From JBCCZC01 sp039188505 (lineage in GTDB: Bacteria > Pseudomonadota > Gammaproteobacteria > Xanthomonadales > SZUA-38), in the NCBI GenBank assembly GCA_039188505.1, contig JBCCZC010000079.1:1-16503 (forward strand): a stretch of DNA of 16,503 nt, in the 5' to 3' direction. Shown here in pieces: positions 1 to 5,687 of the stretch. The notes under the pieces are model-generated. The model ran no database searches. It was not told where the DNA came from and saw only the letters and a list, made by a program, of their open reading frames with translations. Within the stretch, counting starts at the first letter, position 1. Each line of letters starts with the position of its first letter. The position numbers were made by a program, and so were the translations under genes.

Positions 1-208
1 CGTCGCTCACGGGCTCGCCCTGCCACACGCGCTGGAGCAGCGCCTCGCGCGACACCACGCCGCCGCGCGCGTCCAGCAGCGCTTCGAGCACGCCCGCCTG
101 CTTCGGGGTCAACCGATGATCCTGGACACCGCAGGTCAGCAAGCGGCGACCGCGGTCGTAATGCCAGCATTCATCCGCCGGCTGGCGAATGGGACGTTTG
201 ACGAGCAT
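1..208 (-). CDS. Winged-helix transcriptional regulator, N-terminal part (cut by window edge)
   Basis: The minus strand encodes 69 residues from an ATG at 208 and stays open to base 1, so only the N-terminus is present. The visible part is a Trans_reg_C/OmpR-type winged-helix DNA-binding domain. After a short strand region (WHYDRGRRLLTC, residues 15-26) comes HRLTPKQAGVLEALLDARGG and then VVSREALLQRVWQGEPVSD, matching the alpha-2/alpha-3 recognition-helix region of this fold. The winged-helix domain is N-terminal with no receiver domain before it, as in CadC/ToxR-like or TPR-linked one-component regulators; the output or sensor half lies outside the window. The frame is open upstream of 208 with no ATG, and there is no clear Shine-Dalgarno, so the start is provisional. 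It is divergent from the cupredoxin gene at 320 with 111 bp between them, making it a plausible regulator of that gene (inference). Confidence 0.8.
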   Translation of the reverse strand, partial: MLVKRPIRQPADECWHYDRGRRLLTCGVQDHRLTPKQAGVLEALLDARGGVVSREALLQRVWQGEPVSD

Positions 209-242
209 CGGCGGCAGGTCCGGACGAAAGTACGAAGGATAT

Positions 243-305
243 CGTTTTTCGCACTTGAATTCAGGACTTTCAGGTCGCTGGACGCCGAGGATCAGCGTTT
301 TTCGC
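243..305. promoter_or_regulatory. Direct repeat in divergent regulator/cupredoxin intergenic region
   Basis: The 10-mer CGTTTTTCGC occurs at 243-252 and again at 296-305, with starts 53 bp apart (about five helical turns). Both copies lie in the 111-bp space between the winged-helix regulator and the cupredoxin gene. Between them TTCAGG is also repeated at 260-265 and 269-274. Same-face spacing of two T-rich sites would suit a winged-helix dimer or tandem binding, but no consensus is known to me; the regulatory role is inference. Confidence 0.3.
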
Positions 306-319
306 CAGAAGGAGAAGCC

Positions 320-1081
320 ATGAAACTCAGACTCGTCCTGCTGCTGTTCGCCCTCGGCGCGGGCCCCGGCACCGCCGCGGAATTCGAGATCAGCGTCGGC
401 GGCCGCAGCAACGCCTTCGACCCCGCCCTGCTGACCATTCAGGTCGGCGACACGGTCACCTGGATCAACCGCGGCGGCACCCATAACGTCCGCTCGATCA
501 ACGATGCCGCCGGCGAGTTCTTCTCGGGACCACCCGCAGGCGACAGCTGGCGGTTCTCGCACACCTTCACGGCACCCGGCCAGTACGACTACCAGTGCGA
601 TCCACATCAGCCGTTCATGCGCGGGTCCATCGTCGTTGAGGGGAGCGCGGAACTAGGGTTCGAGATCAACGCCGGCATCGCGGGCGCCTGGTTCGATCCG
701 GCGACGTCCGGGCAGGGCATGCTCTTCGACGTCAAGCCGGACTCGAGCGAGTTCTTCGCCGCCTGGTTCACCTTCAACGATGCAGCGGGCGTTAAGGAGA
801 TCGGCAGCATGGACCAGCGCTGGTTCACGGCCTTCGGGCCCTACGATGCCGGTACCGCCACCCTCGACGTTACGGTGACCTCCGGAGGGGTTTTCGATGA
901 CCCCCAGCCGGTCACGAACTCGGCGGGCGGCAGCGTCGGTACGCTGACGATCGAGTTCGAGGGGTGTTCGGCAGCGACCGCCAGCTACGACCTGCCGCTC
1001 TACGGCCTTACCGGCGAGATTCCGCTGGTGCGGCTGCTGCCCGACGTATTCTGCGCCGCAACCGCTGAAGCCGCTCGCTGA
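320..1081 (+). CDS. Secreted plastocyanin-like cupredoxin with C-terminal GxWFDP domain
   Basis: This encodes a 253-residue exported protein. A signal peptide (MKLRLVLLLFALGAGPGTAA, cleavage near residue 20) is followed by a plastocyanin/azurin-type domain (about 21-107). The four classical type-1 copper ligands are visible: His55 (GGTHNV), Cys93 and His96 (YQCDPH) and Met100 (QPFM). It probably carries electrons or copper in the periplasm. A second domain (about 112-253) opens with AGAWFDPATSGQGMLFDV and contains FFAAWFTFND; this is a secreted-protein module seen repeatedly in Xanthomonadales-like genomes, of unknown function as far as I know. The start at 320 is chosen because AGGAG lies at good spacing and the signal peptide begins there; the frame is open further upstream to 116, but that would hide the signal peptide. 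No electron-transfer partner is visible nearby. Confidence 0.88.
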   Translation: MKLRLVLLLFALGAGPGTAAEFEISVGGRSNAFDPALLTIQVGDTVTWINRGGTHNVRSINDAAGEFFSGPPAGDSWRFSHTFTAPGQYDYQCDPHQPFMRGSIVVEGSAELGFEINAGIAGAWFDPATSGQGMLFDVKPDSSEFFAAWFTFNDAAGVKEIGSMDQRWFTAFGPYDAGTATLDVTVTSGGVFDDPQPVTNSAGGSVGTLTIEFEGCSAATASYDLPLYGLTGEIPLVRLLPDVFCAATAEAAR

Positions 1082-1089
1082 ACCATCCC

Positions 1090-1115
1090 GGCCGCGCGTC
1101 GACCGGCGCGCGGCC
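1090..1115 (+). terminator. GC-rich hairpin after the cupredoxin gene
   Basis: GGCCGCGCG (1090-1098) and CGCGCGGCC (1107-1115) form a perfect 9-bp stem with an 8-nt loop, starting 9 bases after the cupredoxin stop codon. There is no T-tract after it, so it may stall polymerase or protect the 3' end rather than act as a standard intrinsic terminator. Confidence 0.4.
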
Positions 1116-1166
1116 CTGGTGACCCTTCCTGCGCTTCGAACACCGACGCTGTACCCGATCCCATAT

Positions 1167-1186
1167 ATGTGATAAAAACATCACAT
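1167..1186 (+). promoter_or_regulatory. ArsR operator overlapping promoter and start codon
   Basis: ATGTGAT (1167-1173) and ATCACAT (1180-1186) form a perfect 7-bp inverted repeat with a 6-bp centre of A-rich sequence. The right arm includes the first two bases of the arsR start codon at 1185. The segment TGTGATAAA (1168-1176) also resembles an extended -10 element (TGn then GATAAA), which would place the transcription start at about 1183-1186, so the mRNA would be leaderless. Such a site fits ArsR-type autorepression. It resembles a CRP half-site pair (TGTGA/TCACA), but the spacing is 8 rather than 6, which argues against CRP. Confidence 0.6.
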
Positions 1187-1541
1187 GTTGTTCGAAGACG
1201 ATGCGCTCGACCCGGTCTGGAAGGCTCTGGCCAACGCCACGCGGCGCGGGATCCTCGACGTGCTCCGCGAAGCGCCGCGGAACACGGGCGAGATCGCGGC
1301 CTGCTTTCCCGACCTGACACGGTTCGCCGTCATGCAGCATCTGAAGGTGCTGGTGGAGGCCAACCTTGTGACGCGTCGCAAGCGAGGCCGGGAGCAGGTC
1401 CACTTCCTGAACCCGGTACCGATCCAGCAGATCTATCACCGCTGGGTGCGCAACTACGAAGGCAACTGGGCCGAGACGTTGATCGGCCTGAAAGCCACGC
1501 TCGAGGAACGGGAATCGGAAGAGGAAGGGAAGAAGGCATGA
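1185..1541 (+). CDS. ArsR-family winged-helix repressor
   Basis: This 118-residue protein has the size and pattern of ArsR/SmtB-type regulators. It begins VWKALANATRRGILDVLREAP (about residues 11-31), followed by the helix-turn-helix NTGEIAAC...FAVMQHLKVLVEANLV (about 33-62) and the wing TRRKRGREQVHFLNP (about 63-77). No Cys-based metal site typical of ArsR/SmtB is visible, so it more likely belongs to the subgroup paired with SRPBCC/AHSA1 genes than to arsenic sensors. The ATG at 1185 has no Shine-Dalgarno upstream and sits on the inverted repeat, suggesting leaderless translation and autorepression. The stop overlaps the next gene's start (ATGA), so the two are translationally coupled. The inducing signal is unknown. 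Confidence 0.9.
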   Translation: MLFEDDALDPVWKALANATRRGILDVLREAPRNTGEIAACFPDLTRFAVMQHLKVLVEANLVTRRKRGREQVHFLNPVPIQQIYHRWVRNYEGNWAETLIGLKATLEERESEEEGKKA

Positions 1542-2062
1542 GCGCGAAGCCACTCGAAGACAAGGTGCTGACGATCGACATCGCAGCACCGCTCCAGAAG
1601 GTCTGGGACGAGATCACGAAGACCGGCAGGATCCAGAAGGCGCTGTACAACACGGTGCTCGAATCGACCATGCAGCCGGGTTCGAAGCTGCGCTACTACA
1701 GCCCGAACAAGAAGCGCGTCTTCGTCGTCGGCGAGGTGCTGGAGGTGATGCCACCCCACCGCTTCAAGCACACCTACGTGATGCTCATCAAACCGGACCA
1801 GCCGACCACCGTCCTCTGGGAGCTGACCGAGACCGCAAGCGGCTGTCGGGTCACGCTGACCCACTCCGGCTGGACCGAGGATGCGATCAGCTACGAGGAC
1901 ACGGCGAAGGGCTGGACCCAGATCCTGGGGCTGCTGAAGGCCGAGATGGAGAACGGCGACATCCCGCTGGGCATGCGCGTCGTCTACTTCATCCAGGGAC
2001 TCTTCCTCTTCGCGATGCCGAAGTCGACGCGCCTCGACGAGGTCGAGCGCGCCGGCTACTGA
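1538..2062 (+). CDS. SRPBCC (AHSA1/START-like) domain protein
   Basis: This 174-residue protein belongs to the SRPBCC fold, which forms a deep hydrophobic ligand pocket. The opening strand DKVLTIDIAAPLQKVWDEIT (about residues 8-27), the central VVGEVLEVMPPHRFKHTYV (about 62-80), TTVLWELTETASGCRVTLTHSGWTED and the long C-terminal helix AKGWTQILGLLKAEME are characteristic of the AHSA1/polyketide cyclase-like set. Beyond that helix is an unusual hydrophobic tail (MRVVYFIQGLFLFAMP, about 146-161) that could be a membrane anchor or a lid. GGAAGGG supplies a ribosome site inside the end of the arsR gene, and the start overlaps its stop by 4 bases. ArsR-SRPBCC pairs are common, and the ligand or enzyme role is usually unknown; no specific substrate can be assigned here. 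Confidence 0.87.
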   Translation: MSAKPLEDKVLTIDIAAPLQKVWDEITKTGRIQKALYNTVLESTMQPGSKLRYYSPNKKRVFVVGEVLEVMPPHRFKHTYVMLIKPDQPTTVLWELTETASGCRVTLTHSGWTEDAISYEDTAKGWTQILGLLKAEMENGDIPLGMRVVYFIQGLFLFAMPKSTRLDEVERAGY

Positions 2063-2068
2063 AGGGGC

Positions 2069-3359
2069 TCAGAACGACAGCCGCGTCTGCAGATAGCCGT
2101 AGGTCGAATCGCCGGCCCGGCTGCCGAGGCTCTCCGGGAACGAGCCCTGGTCGAGGAAGGCCGCGCCAAACTCGACGCGCCAGGTCTCGTTCGGATCCCA
2201 GCGCAGGCGCAGCTCGAGCTGGGTGCCCAGGTCCTTGCCCGACCGGCCGGTGTGGTCCCGCAGACCGGAGGTGGTCCAGCTGTCGGTGGCCGAGGCCAGG
2301 CGGTAGTCGCGCAGGGCGACCATGCCGCCGATGTGCTCCGCGGGACTGAACGTGGCCCGCAGGCCGGGGCTGCTGAGGTTCGAACGCGCGAAGGGTCCAT
2401 AGATGCCCGTCGGGCCGAAGTCGAAGCGGCGGGCGCCGAAGAGGGTGAAGAAGCGATTCGACTCGTTGTCGAGCGGGTCGTCGTCGCCATCGGCATAGTC
2501 GTACTGGAAGGCAATCCGGTCGAGCCAGCCGACCGGGAAGGAATAGCCGATCTCGACATGCGCGAAGCCGGCCTCGTGGTCGAGGTCACGGCTCGACAGC
2601 ACCGACGACCGGGCTGTCCCCGTCTGCCAGGCGAACTCGACCTCGACGTCGAAGGCCCCGGCAGAGCGCCCCGAGGCGTAACGCCCGCCAAAGGTGACGA
2701 TGTCGCGGTCCCGGGTCGGCAGCTCGGGCACGTCGGACTCGTCGAGGTCGTAGGCGAAGGCCTCGACACGCCCCCACGGCAGACGATGATCGATGTGCAC
2801 GCCGGCGAAGCGGATGTCGCTGCGCTGCCGGTCCCAGGCGTGCTCGTTGTCCCGGGGCAGCAGCGGCAACCGGATCACCGGCAGGAGCCAGAAGGCCTGG
2901 ACGGTCGTTCGTTCGAAGCGACCCTCCCAGTGAACGCCCGTGAACGCGTTGAGGTGTTGCGGTAGCGGTTGCGGGCCACCAATCGGCGGGTCGAGATATC
3001 CAAAGTCAGGCGACCCGCTCGCAGCCGTTGCTCCCCGTCGCCGGTCTCCCAGCGACGTCCGATCCAGGCCTGCAGCACGTCCACCGTGTTGACCTGGCTA
3101 TTGGAAATAAACGCGTTGCTGGCCTCCCGATGGATGCGCGCATCCATGAGTTCGCCCTCGGCCTCCCAGTGCTTGCCCTGCCAGGTCGCCCGCAGGTGGG
3201 TCCGGAGGTTCAGGGCCTGATCGGAGCCGCCGCGGCCGAGTCGGAATCGCCGTCGAGCGCCTCGAAGCGGGCCCGCACCTCACCGTCGATAACCCACTGG
3301 GCAGCGGCGTCTCCCGCCAGCAGGATTCCGACCAGGAGGCATGTACAGGTCCAGCGCAT
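2069..3359 (-). pseudogene. Alginate-export-type outer-membrane porin, broken by two frameshifts
   Basis: Three minus-strand frames join into one protein. From the ATG at 3359, the first frame gives a signal peptide (MRWTCTCLLVGILLAGDAAAQ) and VIDGEVRARFEALDGD, then stops at 3210-3212. The second frame carries GSDQALNLRTHLRATWQGKHWEAEGELMDARI and GRLTLDISTRRLVARNRYRNT. The third picks up at NAFTGVHWEGRFERTTVQAFW and runs to a stop at 2069. Each join needs one base restored (the spacings are 3n+2), near 3225-3245 and near 2950. The repaired length would be about 430 residues, normal for alginate_exp/AlgE-like porins. The second half is rich in alternating aromatic strands (IAFQYDYADGDDD, FTLFGARRFDFG, LELRLRWDP) and ends in Phe (QTRLSF), as outer-membrane barrels do. 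It may be a true decaying gene or two sequencing or assembly errors. Despite the family name, the substrate need not be alginate, and no alginate genes lie nearby. Confidence 0.85.
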
Positions 3360-3371
3360 CGGCACAGATTA

Positions 3372-3390
3372 CGTCAGTTCATTGCTGACG
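3372..3390. promoter_or_regulatory. Inverted repeat between porin and methyltransferase genes
   Basis: CGTCAG (3372-3377) and CTGACG (3385-3390) are perfect 6-bp arms separated by 7 bp, lying 13 bp upstream of the porin start in the 112-bp space shared with the divergent methyltransferase gene. It could be an operator; six-base arms also occur by chance. TACATT (3438-3443) could be a -10 element for the methyltransferase operon, but no matching -35 is clear. Confidence 0.25.
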
Positions 3391-3471
3391 CGGATGACCG
3401 CGGGCGAAGGTGAGGCCAAACATCACGGGATTTGCGGTACATTCGGGGCATCGCGACGCCCGGAGATCCCC

Positions 3472-4662
3472 ATGACCCTCGAGCTGCAGCACGATCTGCG
3501 CATCCATCGGACCCCGGAAGAGCGCGCCCGGGAGGGCTTCGTCTCATCCCTGCGTGCCTACGTCCTCATCGACCTGGCCGGCGGCCTTCGCCAGGCCTAC
3601 GAGACGCGGGCGGAACCGGCGTTTGCCGCAACCCGGGGCCAGGCGCCAGCATCAGGCGAAGAGGTTCACGCCGCCCTCGGGGATGACCCGACCTTCCGCT
3701 TCTACTCGAGCATCCGGGTCAACGCGCAGGAGATGGTCTGGGCGACCGCCGCCGACGCCATCGAGCGGGAGCGGGAGTCCCTGGCTAGCCGCGCCGCGGA
3801 GATCGCCGGAGACGCAGCGCCGGTCCTCAAGGCCGATTTCGAGCTGCCGGCCAATGTCGACGGTATCGAGGTGCACCTCGCGCCGGGCGGCTACACCTTC
3901 GACGCAGGCGACGGCGACGTCGCCGCGGGCGCGCTGTACGACAACGGCCTGGCCGTTTTCTCCTTCGGGATGATGGGGGCCAACCTCGACGACATCGGCC
4001 ATTCCTTCGCGCAGACGATCCGCGTGCGCCATCCCGAATTTGCGCCGCGGCGCATCCTCGATCTCGGCTGCACCATCGGGCACAACACCAGCGCGTGGAA
4101 AAGCGCCTACCCGAACGCCGAGGTTACCGGGGTCGACGTCTCCGCACCCGCGCTGCGCTATGCCGCCGCGCGGTCGAAGTCCCAGGGGCTCGACGTGCGC
4201 TACGAGCAGATGAACGCAACGCAGCTCGACTATCCCGACGAGAGCTTCGACGTGGTGTTCTCCTCCATGTTCCTGCACGAATTGCCGCCGGAGGACATCC
4301 GCGCGGTGATGCGCGAGGCGCGGCGGGTGCTGAAACCGGGCGGGCTGATGCTGCACATGGAACTGCCGCCGAACGACCACCTGCCCCCCTTCGATGCCTT
4401 CTATCTGGACTGGGACAGCTACTACAACAACGAGCCGTTCTACAAAGCGTTCCGGGATCTGAACTATCACGGCCTCTGCACCGAGGCCGGCTTCGCGTCC
4501 GACGCGGCCTTCGAGTTCGTCACGCCCCAATACACCTACATGGACCCGGAGGATTTCCGCGCCGCGCAGAGCGAGGAAAAGGGTGTCGACAGCGACACGG
4601 GCCGCCTGTCGAATCATCTCGAATGGTTCGGCTTCGGCGCCTGGAAGGAGGCGGCGGCATGA
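3472..4662 (+). CDS. Class I SAM-dependent methyltransferase with N-terminal extension
   Basis: This 396-residue protein has a C-terminal Rossmann methyltransferase domain from about residue 190. Motif I is ILDLGCTIGHNTSAWK (195-210), the acidic ribose-binding residue is in VTGVDVS (Asp222), motif IV is SFDVVFSSMFLHELP (258-272) and motif VI is RRVLKPGGLMLHMEL (284-298). This matches Methyltransf_11/25 family members. Before it is a roughly 190-residue region with an Arg/Glu-rich helical part, then ADFELPANVDGIEVHLAPGGYTFD, which I cannot assign to a domain. The start at 3472 has GGAG 8 bases upstream; the frame is open well upstream, but that region is the antisense of the porin gene. The stop overlaps the next ATG (ATGA). 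The substrate is unknown. The Tyr- and Asp-rich tail (YLDWDSYYNNEPFYKAF, about 311-327) may form the acceptor lid (inference). Confidence 0.88.
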   Translation: MTLELQHDLRIHRTPEERAREGFVSSLRAYVLIDLAGGLRQAYETRAEPAFAATRGQAPASGEEVHAALGDDPTFRFYSSIRVNAQEMVWATAADAIERERESLASRAAEIAGDAAPVLKADFELPANVDGIEVHLAPGGYTFDAGDGDVAAGALYDNGLAVFSFGMMGANLDDIGHSFAQTIRVRHPEFAPRRILDLGCTIGHNTSAWKSAYPNAEVTGVDVSAPALRYAAARSKSQGLDVRYEQMNATQLDYPDESFDVVFSSMFLHELPPEDIRAVMREARRVLKPGGLMLHMELPPNDHLPPFDAFYLDWDSYYNNEPFYKAFRDLNYHGLCTEAGFASDAAFEFVTPQYTYMDPEDFRAAQSEEKGVDSDTGRLSNHLEWFGFGAWKEAAA

Positions 4663-4979
4663 GCGAACCGATGCGCCGCGCGGTCGCCGATGCCCGCGTC
4701 AGCTTCTTCGACCAGCCGGATACCGACGTCTTGATGACGGCCGTGCTCGAGCTCATGAGCGAGCTCTGGGTGAACCGCCAGCAGCAGGAGACCCTGCGGG
4801 CGGCGATGATCGAGAAGGGCGTCGTCACCGCCGATGAGCTCGACGCGATCGCGGCCCGGATCGACGACGACACCATGGAGGCCCAACGGGGTCGCTTCAT
4901 CCGCCGCGTGCTACGCGCCCTCGACCACGAGCTCAAGCCGCGCGAAGAAGCGGTGCGGGCCATCGACGAGTCAGCCTGA
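4659..4979 (+). CDS. Small helical hypothetical protein in methyltransferase operon
   Basis: This 106-residue protein has no signal peptide or membrane segment and looks wholly helical and charged. The central stretch VLELMSELWVNRQQQETLRAAMIEKGVVTADELDA (about residues 27-61) resembles a helical hairpin, with the 'GVVTADELDA' capping pattern also found in unrelated helical proteins such as nitrile hydratase beta-type N-terminal regions; I do not regard that as homology. It overlaps the methyltransferase stop by 4 bases, and its own stop shares a base with the next start (TGATG), so the three genes are almost certainly co-translated. A role as an adaptor or regulatory subunit for one of its two neighbours is plausible but unproven. 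The function is unrecognised. Confidence 0.8.
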   Translation: MSEPMRRAVADARVSFFDQPDTDVLMTAVLELMSELWVNRQQQETLRAAMIEKGVVTADELDAIAARIDDDTMEAQRGRFIRRVLRALDHELKPREEAVRAIDESA

Positions 4980-5644
4980 TGGACTACGGAATCCTGCTCT
5001 TCATCCATATCCTGCTGATGGTGTTCTGGCTGGGAACCGACATCGGCGTCTTCGTCCTCGGTCGCTACGCCATGCGCGACAGCTACCCGCCCGAGCAGCG
5101 CCTCGCCTTCCTCGAGGTCGCGATGATCCTCGACATCTTTCCGCGGGTCTGCTTCTCGATCATGGGCGCCGTCGGCATCCACCTCGCGGTCAAGCTCGGC
5201 TTCCTCGAGCTCCCGGGCGGCGCGCTGGCCGGTGTCTGGGCGGCCAGCTTCTTCTGGTTCTGCCTCGTCGGCGTCGCTGTCGTGAAGCATGATCAGCCCC
5301 CGGCCTTCCTTGCCCGCAAGATCGAGCGGGCCCTTCAGGTCGTGCTGACCCTCGTCTTCATCGGCGTCGGCACGATGGCGTTCACGGGCGCCGAATGGGC
5401 CAGCTTCCCGGGCTGGCTCGCGGCGAAGTGGATCGCCTTCGGCCTCATCACCGCGACCGCGGTGGGCCTCGATGCGGCCTTCAAGCCGGCCATCGAAGGT
5501 TTTGGCGCGCTGGCGGTGGACGGCTCGAGCCCGGCAGTGGAGGAGAAGATCCAGAAAGGGATGAACCTGACCTATTTCTGGGTCGTCTGCGTCTATATCC
5601 TCGTGCTCATCAGCGGCGGCCTGGGGGCGATCAAGCCCGGCTGA
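4979..5644 (+). CDS. Multi-pass inner-membrane protein, CopD-like N-terminus
   Basis: This 221-residue protein contains about five or six membrane segments: roughly residues 4-28, 47-72, 84-104, 118-138, 148-166 and 196-216. The first helix reads LLFIHILLMVFWLGTDIGVF, with His10 followed by WLGTD. A His in the first helix followed by a WLG motif is typical of CopD/DUF2269-like and cytochrome b-type membrane proteins, where the His may bind heme or copper. Further candidates are His68 and the Asp52/Arg56 pair inside the membrane. No Rieske, cytochrome or transporter motif is present. It is the third gene of the coupled unit; its ATG shares one base with the preceding TGA. A membrane-bound product or carrier step supplied by the methyltransferase would fit, but this is inference. 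The substrate is unknown. Confidence 0.82.
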   Translation: MDYGILLFIHILLMVFWLGTDIGVFVLGRYAMRDSYPPEQRLAFLEVAMILDIFPRVCFSIMGAVGIHLAVKLGFLELPGGALAGVWAASFFWFCLVGVAVVKHDQPPAFLARKIERALQVVLTLVFIGVGTMAFTGAEWASFPGWLAAKWIAFGLITATAVGLDAAFKPAIEGFGALAVDGSSPAVEEKIQKGMNLTYFWVVCVYILVLISGGLGAIKPG

Positions 5645-5687
5645 CGCACTGACCTCAACAATCCCGACGATGCGAAGGGAGTCGATC

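Noticed and set aside
116..319. Extended start of the cupredoxin at 116
   Set aside because: It would overlap the divergent regulator and bury the signal peptide; AGGAG and the signal peptide both support 320.
1168..1185. CRP-type site (TGTGA...TCACA)
   Set aside because: The spacer is 8 bp rather than the 6 bp CRP needs, and the repeat sits on the arsR start codon, which fits ArsR autoregulation better.
3028..3471. N-terminal extension of the methyltransferase (start at 3028)
   Set aside because: This stretch is antisense to the porin gene, and a clear GGAG precedes the ATG at 3472.
4659..4979. Nitrile hydratase subunit
   Set aside because: Only a short 'GVVTADELDA' resemblance; no metal-binding Cys cluster or other subunit gene nearby.
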